DNA of 61,406 nucleotides from positions 1 to 61,406 of the forward strand of contig JAGHYV010000019.1 of NCBI GenBank assembly GCA_017743475.1, in the 5' to 3' direction. This DNA is from Roseiflexus sp. (GTDB lineage Bacteria; Chloroflexota; Chloroflexia; Chloroflexales; Roseiflexaceae). The position numbers and the translations under genes were made by a program. Positions 16,971 through 26,060 of this stretch are shown piece by piece; positions within the stretch are counted from its first letter, which is position 1; each line of letters begins with the position of its first letter. A model generated the notes under the pieces. It saw only the letters and a list, made by a program, of their open reading frames with translations. It made no database searches and was not told the DNA's origin.

Positions 16971-18383
16971 TTATTGACCGCTCAGGCTGCCATAGGGAAG
17001 GCCGCCACATCGTCCCTTGAGATTTTCGGGCAGTAGACAGGGCGGCTCCGGGCGAGTTGTGGCGACATACTCGTAGAACTTCGCGTCCGGATCGGTCAGG
17101 TTGGTCAGTTTGAGGATGTACATGTCCTGAATGGCCACATGGTCTTCGGGACGGATGTAAACCGTACCCTTCGGTCCTTCAAACGACATGCCTTCCATCG
17201 CTTTGATGAGCGCTTCGCTGCTGACATCGCCACCCGTCTTGCGCAAGGCTTCGACCAGCAAGATGGCGGCATTCATGCCGTCGGCGTCAAAAATGTCGGG
17301 GTTGACGCCATAGCGTGGTTTGGTATTGGCGACGAGGAAATCATTCGCTGGATTCTTCGGCACGGTGTAGTGGTAAACAATACCGCTGGTCGAGCCAACT
17401 GCCCCGCCGTAGAAGACCGGCATCAAGGCATTATCGATGAAAGCGGATGCCAGACTCATCTTGTCATTCACGCCGAGATCATTCGCAGCCTGGAAGAGCG
17501 GCACAAAGCCAGAACCAGCCCAGGTGACAATGTATGCCTCCGCGCCTGAGTTCAGAATCCGCTCCATATACGGCGTAAAGTCGGTGGTATCCGCCGGTGC
17601 AAAAATATCGTCGGCAACGAACTCACCGCCGAGTTTGCCGCACGCATCGCGGAAAGCTGCCGCTGATCCACGACCAAAGGCGTAATCCGGCGCAATCTGC
17701 ACGAATTTCTTGTACTTCTGAGTGAGGTACGTGCAGACGTTCATTGCATCCTGATAGTTGTTGCGACTCACGCGGAAGGTATAGATATTGAAATCCTTGC
17801 CGGTAATGTCATTGGCGGCAGCTGGAGCAACAATGAGCGGGATCTTGTTCTCGAAGGCGATCCCCTGAAGCGTTGCCGTCGCACCTGACGAAACGGTGCC
17901 GACCAGGATATTGACCTTGTTTACATCGATCAGTTCACGCGCGATAGTGGCAGTATTCTGCGGATTGCTGGCATCGTCGCGCACAAAGACCTGAATCTCG
18001 CAGTCATCCACCTTGAAGGTATTCTCTTTAGTGGTATTGAAATCGAACTTCTCGCCTGCTGCACCTGGTGCGCCGGCCATATACTCCATGCCGAGCATGA
18101 ACGAACGCAGAATATGCGCGCCATAGATGGCGAGAGTCCCAGAGGCATCTGTAATCAATCCCACCTTCACCGGTTCAGTGCACGTCAGACGTGCCGCCGC
18201 CGTTGCTTCGGTTGGCGCTGGAGTTGGCGCAGGCGGTTGCGTTGGCGCAGGTAGTTGCGTCGGCGCAGGTAGTTGCGTTGGCGCAGGCGGTTGCGTCGGC
18301 GGCGTAGCCGCTGGAGCGCCGCAGGCTGCGAGGATCATCGCTACCAGCAGCGTGAGAACCGTAAGCAGACGAACATGGTTCAT
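16971..18383 (-). CDS. livK: Branched-chain amino acid binding lipoprotein LivK
   Basis: A 470-residue extracellular solute-binding protein of the leucine/urea-binding type. The N-terminus is a lipoprotein signal, 'LLTVLTLLVAMILAACG', with the lipobox cysteine. It is followed by a proline-rich linker of repeated (Q/L)PAPTQ units, then the periplasmic-binding fold I starting 'VKVGLITDASGTLAIYG' and containing 'ILVGTVSSGATATLQGIA' and 'ASAFIDNALMPVFYGG'. AAGGAGG precedes the ATG at 18383; the open frame extends seven codons further. As first gene of the liv operon it would supply substrate to LivHMGF. The precise ligand (branched-chain amino acid, amide or urea) is not certain. Confidence 0.92.
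   Translation of the reverse strand: MNHVRLLTVLTLLVAMILAACGAPAATPPTQPPAPTQLPAPTQLPAPTQPPAPTPAPTEATAAARLTCTEPVKVGLITDASGTLAIYGAHILRSFMLGMEYMAGAPGAAGEKFDFNTTKENTFKVDDCEIQVFVRDDASNPQNTATIARELIDVNKVNILVGTVSSGATATLQGIAFENKIPLIVAPAAANDITGKDFNIYTFRVSRNNYQDAMNVCTYLTQKYKKFVQIAPDYAFGRGSAAAFRDACGKLGGEFVADDIFAPADTTDFTPYMERILNSGAEAYIVTWAGSGFVPLFQAANDLGVNDKMSLASAFIDNALMPVFYGGAVGSTSGIVYHYTVPKNPANDFLVANTKPRYGVNPDIFDADGMNAAILLVEALRKTGGDVSSEALIKAMEGMSFEGPKGTVYIRPEDHVAIQDMYILKLTNLTDPDAKFYEYVATTRPEPPCLLPENLKGRCGGLPYGSLSGQ
18230..18301. repeat. Four 18-bp tandem repeats in livK linker
   Basis: Four consecutive 18-bp units (18230-18247, 18248-18265, 18266-18283, 18284-18301), differing at a few positions, encode the repeated hexapeptide PAPTQ(P/L) just after the lipid-anchored cysteine. 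In-frame unit gain or loss would change tether length without disturbing the protein. Confidence 0.85.
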
Positions 18384-19154
18384 ACTGGCCTCCTTCGGAA
18401 ACATCTTCCTCCTATCAAGGAAAGCGGAACACAGAACCTGACCTTGTGCATTCCGCAGTTCCTTCGAGAATCGCTCATCCCGGCGCTAAGGGAAGAGTGG
18501 CACGGTTACAACTCGATCCACGCCTGTTCCCGGAATCGGGTAACCGACCGTTCGCTCCAGCAGGAGCGTTGGTCTTGCCGGAGCGGCCACCATCGTGCCA
18601 GTGCGCAAACGACCGGGACATCATCGCGGGTTGCAGCGAATTGTCATCCCAGTCACTACCGCCGCGCGTTTTCGAGGAACAGGAACGACAGGCAGCGCCC
18701 GCATGCACGCAGAATAGAATAGACTCGACGCATACCCGGTGTACACAGGCACCAGGCATCCGGCGAAGGATCTGCCAACATGCATATGTTCAAAGATGAG
18801 AGATTCAGACGCTGGATTACCCGGTGAGCAGAAACCGCACCATAGCGATATCGCATTATAGCGAGGCGAATCGAGGAGAGCGTAGTGCACCGTAGTTACA
18901 GAACAGTTACAGGAGCGGGAGACGGAAGACCTGGAGTCCACTTTTGATCACAAGCGCAGGCTTGCCTGCGCAACGCCTTCCAGCGTCACACTCTTGCCAG
19001 TCTCCAGGACAGTATCCTGGTTCGCATCGAGGAACCGGTGAGCCAGCCACCTCACGCACGTGTGAAAGCTGGCACCGGCCCAGTGATTGCCAGCTCACCT
19101 GCCATTGTCACACGCTGCCGGGCGATGGCGCACCGGAAGGAGAAATGATCCTGC
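18384..19154. other. 770-bp region between rex and livK with clustered inverted repeats
   Basis: I see no credible gene. It holds the upstream region of the liv operon and the downstream region of rex. Near the rex end are several inverted repeats within about 125 bases: GCGCAGG/CCTGCGC (18954-18960, 18965-18971), CCAGGA/TCCTGG (19004-19009, 19015-19020), and a longer imperfect pair, 19035-19047 with 19068-19078, enclosing a TCAC...GTGTGA half-palindrome. They could form a structured 3' end of the rex transcript or a liv leader. No riboswitch class is recognisable. Confidence 0.45.
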
Positions 19155-19829
19155 CTAGCTTTCGGGACTGTTGTGCCGCGTACTGTGAATGTCGCGGGCG
19201 AGATAGTAGGTCATACTATGGAGAATTGCGACCGGATCGATGTAGCGCACCCAGACCCCCTCCGGCACTTGGAGCACCGTTGGCGCATAACTCAGGATGG
19301 CGCGTACCCCCGCCATAACCAGGCGATCAGTCACTTCCTGAGCGCTACGTGCCGGAACCGCGATAATCGCCAGGCGAATACCCTGCTCCCTGATAATGCG
19401 ATCAGCTTCCTCGATACTCTGAACCGTCATGCCATCGATGACCTTGCCAATCTTCGAGGGGTTGCTATCGAACAGCCCGGCGATGCGAATGCCTTGCTGA
19501 CGAAACCCTTCATATCGGGCAATTGCCTCGCCAAGATGACCAATACCTATCACTGCTACGGGCCACTCGCGTGTCAGACCAAGAATGTCTTCGATCTGCT
19601 GGAGAAGCTTCCGAACGTTGTAACCAATGCCCTGCTTGCCGAATTCGCCGAAGTACGAGAGATCTTTGCGGATCTGCGCGGCAGTGACATTAATTCGGTC
19701 CCCAAGCTCCTGCGAGGAAACGGACTCAACTCCTTCCTGAAGCAGATAGCGAAGACTGCGGGCGTATAACGGCAATCGCCGGATTACAACGTCAGGGGGT
19801 TCTTCCATCCGATCCACATAGACCTCCAC
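19155..19829 (-). CDS. rex: Redox-sensing transcriptional repressor Rex
   Basis: A 224-residue Rex protein. The N-terminal winged helix shows '[56 protein letters not shown]'-type family sequence (residues ~17-70). The C-terminal Rossmann domain has '[17 protein letters not shown]', which binds NADH, and the domain-swap helix region '[13 protein letters not shown]'. Rex proteins repress fermentative or respiratory genes when NADH is low. A second in-frame ATG at 19808 may be the true start; neither has an obvious strong binding site. It is transcribed in the same direction as the big cluster upstream, after a 111-bp gap that carries its own promoter-like sequence. Confidence 0.95.
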   Translation of the reverse strand: MEVYVDRMEEPPDVVIRRLPLYARSLRYLLQEGVESVSSQELGDRINVTAAQIRKDLSYFGEFGKQGIGYNVRKLLQQIEDILGLTREWPVAVIGIGHLGEAIARYEGFRQQGIRIAGLFDSNPSKIGKVIDGMTVQSIEEADRIIREQGIRLAIIAVPARSAQEVTDRLVMAGVRAILSYAPTVLQVPEGVWVRYIDPVAILHSMTYYLARDIHSTRHNSPES

Positions 19830-19914
19830 AGTTGAGCCAGTTACTCCAGCACACGCGTACTGGTATGAGATGTTACGATACGGGACATAGATTATTGTTA
19901 TAGAAAGTATGTGA

Positions 19915-19944
19915 AGTGTAGCACTAAGTTTGTGAGATTGTCAA
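19915..19944 (-). promoter_or_regulatory. Candidate promoter for rex
   Basis: On the minus strand a perfect TTGACA (19944-19939) is followed after 18 bases by TACACT (19920-19915). A TCACAA half-site like that of Rex operators lies just after the -35 element, but I do not see the full TTGTGA-N6-TCACAA palindrome. The -35 box overlaps the last codons of the upstream gene, so rex can be transcribed independently of the cluster. Confidence 0.45.
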
Positions 19945-21830
19945 GATACCTGGATCAGGTTCCACACCGAAGGCATCCCCTGCGCACTCAAGCCGCCGCG
20001 TAGCGACGCTGTCAGGGTTGCCAGGAGCGTTGCATCGCAGGCGCAAGAGCGCCGTTCGATACGTAGGTGTGGCGCAACAATGCGCAGCGTTTCTGATGAT
20101 GACCTTCTTTCGTCTGCCGCACGCTGCGGTTCGCCACTGTGCGTGATGACGCTCGCATGTCGCCATCGATGGAACTCCGGAAGACGGTGCTGCACCAGAA
20201 GAGTGTACACGGGTGCAGCAGGATGCCGCGCCAGGCGTGTGATAAGGTCGTCATACGCTGCAAACGTTGATGCATCCGGTTCAACGAGCACGATTAACAA
20301 CGGTCGAACGACGCCATCCGACTCAGCGATACGTCGCATTGCACGACCAAGGGCGATCAGCGACTCTGTCGCAGAACCGGGCATCGGAACGAGGTGTGGC
20401 GCGCCTTTGTAATATGCGCTGATCTGCCCCTGGTCGATGATTGTCACTGCCAGCGCTGCTGGCGCCTCGGCGTATAACAGGCTCACCAGCGCGGAACTGG
20501 CTGTATCAATGGCTTTGCCGCCGTAGAATCCGATGTGTCGCCAGGTGCGCAATGGCAAGAACGAGATTGCTGGCGCACCGCGGTGAATCGTCGGGAGACG
20601 CGAGACGGGTTCGTGCCGCCCAACCGGCAGGAGAAGTCGCCCGATCTGCGTCGTCGGAAGGTTGCCGGGTATCACGCACGTCAGCACTGCCTGGGCATGG
20701 GATGTCTGCCGCCACTGCGCCTGCGCTCCCGGCAACGCGGTCTTCACCCTTTCGGGCAACGCCGTAAGCAATTCGGTTTCACCAGGATGAGCGTCGATCA
20801 TCAGATGCACCCGTGCACGTCGGTGATCGATGGACGCTTCGCCGAATGTGACCACGCTGCGGGTCACTCCCTGTCGCTCACTGATGTCGAGAATCGTTGC
20901 AATAACCATTGCCGCTTTCTCCGTCATCACATCAATCGAGAGCGGCGCGTCTAAGTCGCCGGTGTCAACTGTTTCTTCAACTCCCTGGATTGGCGCTGCC
21001 GGGTTCTGCCGAACGTCAGTCTCATGCCGGGCATCCTTCAGTTGACTGTCGCCCGGATAATCCGCTAGCGCGTGAGTCGTTGTGGCAATCCGATCCTGAG
21101 CATCAGGGGCGATGTCCGGGACAATCCTTCCCGCTATGCCCGGTGCGTCTGCGGTATCAGCGCCCGGTTTCCCGGCATGGTCATCAGTTGGCGGCGAGCA
21201 TGTTGGCGGGACGTGATACCCTGCTTCGATATGTGACGTCCACTGTTCGCACGGCATGAGTGGATGCTGATCGCCGTGCACATCGAGTTGACCGGGGACG
21301 CACCTCGCATGCGTAAAGGCGGCAGACGCTGCGTGCTGCGCTGCGATCCAGGCGCTCTGAAGCGCAGCGCCGCCATGCACGACGACGGATAACACCGCCC
21401 GCTGTGCGTTCCGTCCAAACACGCACATATCTGCACGCCACCGATCGACAGGCACGCCTGGTCCGGTTGTGCGCCAGCGTGGCAGTGCCACTTTGCCGAT
21501 TCGCTGCCTTGCAATGGCAACGACCAGAACGAGTGCTCCTATTCCGCCCACAATAGTCATACTGGCAGTCGCGCGCTGCGCATCGATACTGATGTCCGGT
21601 AATGGTGGAATACTGTCATCACTAGCGTGCGTTGCTTCCTGAAGAGCGCTCCTAGGACGGTCCAGCCTGTTCGTTCCTGGAGAGGGCGGCGTTTTGTGCG
21701 CCCGTTCCTGCCCAGGGTCGGCATGTCGCGGCGGAGCAATCGAAGGCGCATAGGCTGCCGCCAGCGCGACCCCGGCGGCAACTAGCAGCACTAGGCTGAT
21801 CAGCAGCGTTTCAATCCGTGGTGCATGCAT
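19941..21830 (-). CDS. FtsK-like membrane protein with degenerate motor domain
   Basis: A 629-residue protein with two N-terminal hydrophobic segments (residues ~7-29 and ~90-112), a long low-complexity linker, and a C-terminal region from about residue 300 that follows FtsK/SpoIIIE/T4CP motor order. Compare 'HIGFYGGKAIDTASSALVSLLY' with the FtsK P-loop 'HLLIAG-TGSGKS-AVN-MI-SLLY', then 'LAVTIIDQGQISAYYKGAPHLV' with 'LIDPK-EL--Y-GIPHLL', and 'LLIVLVEPDASTF' with the Walker B 'IVVIIDELADLM'. The glycine/lysine/serine P-loop residues and the Walker B glutamate are lost, so it should not hydrolyse ATP. It is the last gene of the Tad/T4SS-like cluster and overlaps the preceding gene by 20 bp. It may be a structural relic of a coupling protein. 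The assignment rests on spacing and motif context. Confidence 0.6.
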   Translation of the reverse strand: MHAPRIETLLISLVLLVAAGVALAAAYAPSIAPPRHADPGQERAHKTPPSPGTNRLDRPRSALQEATHASDDSIPPLPDISIDAQRATASMTIVGGIGALVLVVAIARQRIGKVALPRWRTTGPGVPVDRWRADMCVFGRNAQRAVLSVVVHGGAALQSAWIAAQHAASAAFTHARCVPGQLDVHGDQHPLMPCEQWTSHIEAGYHVPPTCSPPTDDHAGKPGADTADAPGIAGRIVPDIAPDAQDRIATTTHALADYPGDSQLKDARHETDVRQNPAAPIQGVEETVDTGDLDAPLSIDVMTEKAAMVIATILDISERQGVTRSVVTFGEASIDHRRARVHLMIDAHPGETELLTALPERVKTALPGAQAQWRQTSHAQAVLTCVIPGNLPTTQIGRLLLPVGRHEPVSRLPTIHRGAPAISFLPLRTWRHIGFYGGKAIDTASSALVSLLYAEAPAALAVTIIDQGQISAYYKGAPHLVPMPGSATESLIALGRAMRRIAESDGVVRPLLIVLVEPDASTFAAYDDLITRLARHPAAPVYTLLVQHRLPEFHRWRHASVITHSGEPQRAADERRSSSETLRIVAPHLRIERRSCACDATLLATLTASLRGGLSAQGMPSVWNLIQVS

Positions 21831-23124
21831 CCTGCTCTCCTTCCACGATCGTTATCAACCAGGCGCTATCGCTGCTCCGCAGCAGCAATTCATTACCGTA
21901 CCACTCACCGGTCAGATCGGGGTGCGCCGGTATCTCTGCGAGAACCGCTTCACCGATGATCAGGTTGCCTTCCAGCCGCCCGATGATGACCCGCCTTTCC
22001 TGAACCGTAACCAGGCGTAGCATCCCATCTGCACATCGCGTAATTGCCCGCGCATCGAGAGCAACGTGACGCTCTGGCAGCAGGGCGTCCAGGCTTGCAC
22101 TCCACATATGCACTTTTCCTTCTTCGTCGGGTGCGATCCAGATAATGCCATTGTCACCCCAGGCATAGGGCGGTAACCCGTCTGCGGCAGGCTCGGCAAT
22201 GACAGTCGCGACCGGTGTCGGACGCAGGCGCGCCAGAGTCAGCGCCCGTTGTTCGCCTTCGCTGCTGGCGATCAGCACGGCGCTTCCTGCTGGATGCCAG
22301 GCAAGCCCAGTGATTCTGCCAGGAATGGCAACCACCGGAGTCGGTGGTGATTCGGGGGTCATGTACCGGATCTGTTCGCCTGCTACGGTGCGTTCCGCTA
22401 GCAGCAGCGCCTGACCATCCGGCGCAAATCGCAGCAGCGATATGTTGCCGACGCCTGTGGCAATTACGCGATCCCAGCCGCGCACCACGACCTGACTCTC
22501 CTGCTGGCTGCCGGGTCGGGAGGGTTCGTACACTGCCTCGTAGCCAACGTCGCCAACAGTTAACACATCGGCACGCCCGCGATAGGCATCGATGGTCATC
22601 AATCGTTCAACCCCGCGTGAACCGATAGCAATCGTCTGCGTCGCCAGATCGCGATGGTCGGCGTCATTTTCCCTGGTTTCGGTGGGGAGCACTGCCACGC
22701 TCTGTACCCGCCACGAATCGCCAGCGCGCCAGATCGCGGCGACAGGCATACCGGGCGCGGCAGACGGCATCCGACGCACACGCGGCGCTGGAAGTCCGGG
22801 GGGAAGTGAAAGGGTCGCGGTTTCTCCCGACCGAAGCGTGAGACGCGTCCAGGATCGACGCCCATCCGGCAGGGTTGCCACAACAGTGTGCGTGCCTGCA
22901 TAAATGTCGCCTGTCCAGGGTCGCCCATCGACATCGATGGATGCGCCTGGGACGGTCTGAATGATGAGTTCGGCACGTCCACGCCAGATAGGTGGAATAA
23001 ATCCGCTTGTGACGCCGATCAGTGCGCTGGCAACTAGCGCGACGACGGCTATGTTCCAGTGCCAGCGATAGACGATCCGCGCCAGAAGCGCGTCGAGGTT
23101 GATTCGATACCCTGCAATAATCAT
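21811..23124 (-). CDS. Membrane-anchored PEGA and beta-propeller-like protein
   Basis: A 437-residue protein with one transmembrane helix (about residues 23-43 from this start), a PEGA-like domain ('IIQTVPGASIDVDGRPWTG...AGTHTVVA...LRSGETATLSLPP') and then a repetitive all-beta region with WD40/TolB-like turns ('LLRFAPDGQALLLAER', 'LAWHPAGSAVLIASSEGE', 'YAWGDNGIIWIAPDEEG'). The propeller probably faces outside and binds a partner. The start at 23124 overlaps the virB4 stop as ATGA; the frame is open to 23172. It has no counterpart in standard Tad or VirB systems that I know and may be a lineage-specific subunit. Confidence 0.65.
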   Translation of the reverse strand: MIIAGYRINLDALLARIVYRWHWNIAVVALVASALIGVTSGFIPPIWRGRAELIIQTVPGASIDVDGRPWTGDIYAGTHTVVATLPDGRRSWTRLTLRSGETATLSLPPGLPAPRVRRMPSAAPGMPVAAIWRAGDSWRVQSVAVLPTETRENDADHRDLATQTIAIGSRGVERLMTIDAYRGRADVLTVGDVGYEAVYEPSRPGSQQESQVVVRGWDRVIATGVGNISLLRFAPDGQALLLAERTVAGEQIRYMTPESPPTPVVAIPGRITGLAWHPAGSAVLIASSEGEQRALTLARLRPTPVATVIAEPAADGLPPYAWGDNGIIWIAPDEEGKVHMWSASLDALLPERHVALDARAITRCADGMLRLVTVQERRVIIGRLEGNLIIGEAVLAEIPAHPDLTGEWYGNELLLRSSDSAWLITIVEGEQDACTTD

Positions 23125-24977
23125 CGGTCGCCCCCTGTTCCCGTGACGATGCGATGGATCGTTTCGGGCCACTTTGGAATGAAGAGCGGTGTGCGTTCAC
23201 CGTCCGCCAGAAGCAACGCCGTTGCGCCAATTCCCCGCTCGATCCGACAGGTCGCCAGATACGCTGCCTCCTCTTCATTCAGGTGCAGAATGGCAGTCGC
23301 CCGGTTAACTGCGTCCGAATCGCGGTTCAATCCGAGGATGAGTTTGGTGCGCGCATTCTCCAGCAACACGCGCGTTTGATCACTTTCGTCCAGATCGTCG
23401 AGGCTCTGGGTGATAACAGTCGCTTTGAACTGCAAACTCCGCCCGATGCGAAAGATCATTTGCAGGGTGCGCGCACCGACTTCCGAGTGAAGCAGGGCGT
23501 GCGCTTCGTCGAGCACTAGATGGCTACGACGACCGGTGGGACGGTTGATCGCAGTGGTCACAAAAAAATCCATGACGATCACGGGCAACAGACGCGCAAG
23601 CGTTTCGTCGTTGCTCTGGAGCAGTGTCCAAAGATCGAGCGCCAGCAGCGGGTTGTCGGTCGGCACGTTTGATGGATGGTTGAACAAATCGCCAATCGTG
23701 CCGCGTGTGAAAAGCGTCAATGCGCGCGCCAGCTCGGGGGCGGTTGCCGCCAGGTGCTGCTGCACATCGCTGAAGGTGGGCATCGGTTGGGTGAAGGTGC
23801 GTGGATCGCTGCTGATCCCGCGTGCTGCATAGGCGGCAGCAATGGCATCCTGGATCGCTGCTGCGCCAACTGCGTCGATCGCCGCGCCCTGTGCTTTCAG
23901 TTCACGCGTTATCAGCGCTTTGACAACGCTGATCCGCTGTCCAAGCAGGTCCTCCTCCAGCGCAGCGACAGCGCGGGCGCGCTCCGGCGCGAGCGGCGGC
24001 AGTTCCAGGGGGTTGATATGGTACCCGGCACGACCGGAGAGCGAAATGTACGCCCCGCCAAGCGCCGTCGTCAGCGAGCGGTATTCCTGTCGCTTCGGGT
24101 CGAGAATGAGCAGGGCATCTTCGCCAAGCGCCAGTTCCTGCGCCAGCAATCCGCCCATGGTGTAGGTTTTGCCGCTCCCCGACTCGGCGACTATCAGCAT
24201 ATGCGGATTGGTCGCCTGCCAGCGGTCATACACGATCGGCGCGCCGCTGCGGGGATGTTCTCCCCACACGATGGGCAACCCGCCGCGACGTGTCAACCCC
24301 GGCGCAGCGGTTGGCAACCCCATCGCAGCGGCGCGCCCGCTAGTGTCATGCAGCAGTCCGGGTTGATCGTATCCGAGCGGCAAAGCGCCCAGATACCCTT
24401 CCCATTGTTGAAATTGCACAACACCCAGCAGGATGCCCTGCTGAGCCGCAGCCAGACGCACACGATCCACGCGCGCTGCCAGTTCTTCGGGTGTCGCGGC
24501 AGCAATTGTGATCGTCACCGCTACCTGGAACAGGCGATCCGTTCCTGCGGTCAGATCATGGCGCAGCGCCGCCGTCGCTTCGACCCCCTGTTGCGCTTCC
24601 ATGTCGAAGTGCGTACCCGCCTGCGCATCACCTGCCAGCGTGCCCAGCGCCGCGTCTTCACTGCGCGCCAGCACCCGACGCGCCAGTGCGTCGGGTACAG
24701 GAACCAGGCGTTGGTGGACGGTCGTGCCAGGGGCGTCGAGACCCAACGCCGGATCATCGAGCCACGCCAGCGAGAGTGTCGGCGGAAATGCGCGTACCTC
24801 CAGTGTGGTCATGAACGAATCGCCAATCTGCACCATATGGCTCCAGCGCCGGTCAATGCCGTCCGGCGCCAGCAACGTGGTGAGCGTGGTCGCGCCGGAG
24901 ATCAGCGCAGCATTTGGACTGCGACGATGACGCGCCGGCTCGATGATCGGTTTGGATAGCGCTTCGCGTAGTGACAT
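23121..24977 (-). CDS. virB4: VirB4/TraC-like conjugation ATPase
   Basis: A 618-residue VirB4-family ATPase, the central energiser of type IV secretion systems at the cytoplasmic face of the inner membrane. The N-terminal domain is short. Walker A is 'VAESGSGKTYTMGGLL' at about residues 263-278, followed by 'LILDPKRQEYRSLTTALGG', Walker B 'SHLVLDEAHALL', and the family's 'VITQSLDDL' sensor and 'LENARTKLILGLN' arginine region. All catalytic residues are intact. A detached VirB4 N-terminal-type protein is encoded 20 bp upstream. It overlaps the next gene by ATGA. This is the strongest T4SS marker in the cluster. Confidence 0.9.
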   Translation of the reverse strand: MSLREALSKPIIEPARHRRSPNAALISGATTLTTLLAPDGIDRRWSHMVQIGDSFMTTLEVRAFPPTLSLAWLDDPALGLDAPGTTVHQRLVPVPDALARRVLARSEDAALGTLAGDAQAGTHFDMEAQQGVEATAALRHDLTAGTDRLFQVAVTITIAAATPEELAARVDRVRLAAAQQGILLGVVQFQQWEGYLGALPLGYDQPGLLHDTSGRAAAMGLPTAAPGLTRRGGLPIVWGEHPRSGAPIVYDRWQATNPHMLIVAESGSGKTYTMGGLLAQELALGEDALLILDPKRQEYRSLTTALGGAYISLSGRAGYHINPLELPPLAPERARAVAALEEDLLGQRISVVKALITRELKAQGAAIDAVGAAAIQDAIAAAYAARGISSDPRTFTQPMPTFSDVQQHLAATAPELARALTLFTRGTIGDLFNHPSNVPTDNPLLALDLWTLLQSNDETLARLLPVIVMDFFVTTAINRPTGRRSHLVLDEAHALLHSEVGARTLQMIFRIGRSLQFKATVITQSLDDLDESDQTRVLLENARTKLILGLNRDSDAVNRATAILHLNEEEAAYLATCRIERGIGATALLLADGERTPLFIPKWPETIHRIVTGTGGDR

Positions 24978-24996
24978 ACAACCTCACTTTCAGCAC

Positions 24997-25659
24997 TCAA
25001 CGGTCTCGCACCACGGAGCGGATTCGTTCGAGCAATACGCCCTGCAACGGGTAGCGCGCCGCCCGCACCGGATCAACCAGGCGAAACCAGAGTCGTGCAA
25101 TCTCCTCAGGTTCGAGCAGGCGTGGTTGGGGCGAACCACCAAGCGCCATCAGCGCATCCGCCAGTCGCCGCGCACGTTCGACCGCCTCTGTAAGCAATGC
25201 AGCAGCGCGTGACGTCGATCCGGCGACTTTGTTTGCGCTCCAGAGCGCTCCAATCGTCCGGGGTCTGACGCCCGCCGGTCCATCGCTACATGCGATAGCC
25301 CAGATTGTTTGTCGATGACGACTGGCGGTTGCACCGGCGCATTCCTCCAGGTATGCCGCCATATCGTCCAGGACAGCAGTCAGCGTCGGATGCCCTGCCT
25401 GATTACTGCGGCAGTAGAGTTCGGTCATCTCCTGATCCAGGTCGGGAGGTCCGTCGATGATGTAGATATCGACAGGCGCATCCTGCGCAAGCAGGGTGCG
25501 GTGGTACGTCTCCGCCAGGCGCGCTTTGCTCTCACGCGAACGTAAATCCCAGGCGGGGGCGCCGCCAGTAACGAGTCCGACAGCGCATCCGTCGGAACGC
25601 AGGATTGCGCCACGCACGATACGCTGCGGAATCGCACGGTGCAGTTCAGTCGTGCTCAT
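24997..25659 (-). CDS. Probable detached VirB4 N-terminal-domain protein
   Basis: A 220-residue soluble protein directly upstream of virB4. Sequence such as 'RIVRGAILRSDGCAVGLVTGGAPAWDLRSRESKARLAETYHRTLLAQDAPVDIYI' fits the start of the VirB4/TraC N-terminal domain as found as separate proteins in some Gram-positive-type systems: an 'RG...D' strand, a 'DLRS' helix start, and a conserved 'Y-x-x-x-L' helix. I infer that VirB4 is split into two genes here; the alternative is an unrelated adaptor. It overlaps the VirB3/PrgI-like gene by 14 bp and precedes virB4 by 19 bp. Confidence 0.5.
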   Translation of the reverse strand: MSTTELHRAIPQRIVRGAILRSDGCAVGLVTGGAPAWDLRSRESKARLAETYHRTLLAQDAPVDIYIIDGPPDLDQEMTELYCRSNQAGHPTLTAVLDDMAAYLEECAGATASRHRQTIWAIACSDGPAGVRPRTIGALWSANKVAGSTSRAAALLTEAVERARRLADALMALGGSPQPRLLEPEEIARLWFRLVDPVRAARYPLQGVLLERIRSVVRDR

Positions 25660-26041
25660 CAGAAGCCTCCTGATAGTGCCAGTGCGGACGACGCTGCTTA
25701 AGCACGGGTGATAATGCTTCTTCGGGCGGTAGCACTATGTGCGGCTGGATCAGGCGGAGACGTTTCGGACGTTTGAGATGTCGCCATGCGATGCCAGCCG
25801 CTTCACGCGATGAACGTCCCCAAAAACGCCCTTCCAGCAGCGCCAGTCCCAGAAAGATCAGGCAACCGCTCGCCCAGATCGTGCGCTCGATATCGGCGCC
25901 GAGCGTTATGGCGATCCCTCCGGCCGTCAGTATGCCGATGCTCATCAGAAACGCGCGTGCAGGCAGGCGCATGCCGGCAATCTGCACCGACGCATGCAGC
26001 CGCAAACGTCGCGGCGGCGCTACAGTCAGGTAATCGCTCAT
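25646..26041 (-). CDS. VirB3/PrgI-like small membrane protein
   Basis: A 131-residue protein with two adjacent hydrophobic helices (about residues 30-65) between short charged tails. The plan matches VirB3/PrgI-type T4SS proteins, which sit in the inner membrane and recruit VirB4. It lies between the VirB2-like pilin gene and the VirB4 genes, the classic position. I set the start at 26041 (MSDYLTVAPP); ATG at 26047 is also possible. Sequence conservation in this family is too low for certainty. Confidence 0.6.
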   Translation of the reverse strand: MSDYLTVAPPRRLRLHASVQIAGMRLPARAFLMSIGILTAGGIAITLGADIERTIWASGCLIFLGLALLEGRFWGRSSREAAGIAWRHLKRPKRLRLIQPHIVLPPEEALSPVLKQRRPHWHYQEASDEHD

Positions 26042-26060
26042 ACGCACACTCCTTTCCAGT

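Noticed and set aside
18384-19154. Riboswitch or small gene upstream of livK
   Set aside because: No known riboswitch core sequence and no open frame with a ribosome binding site.
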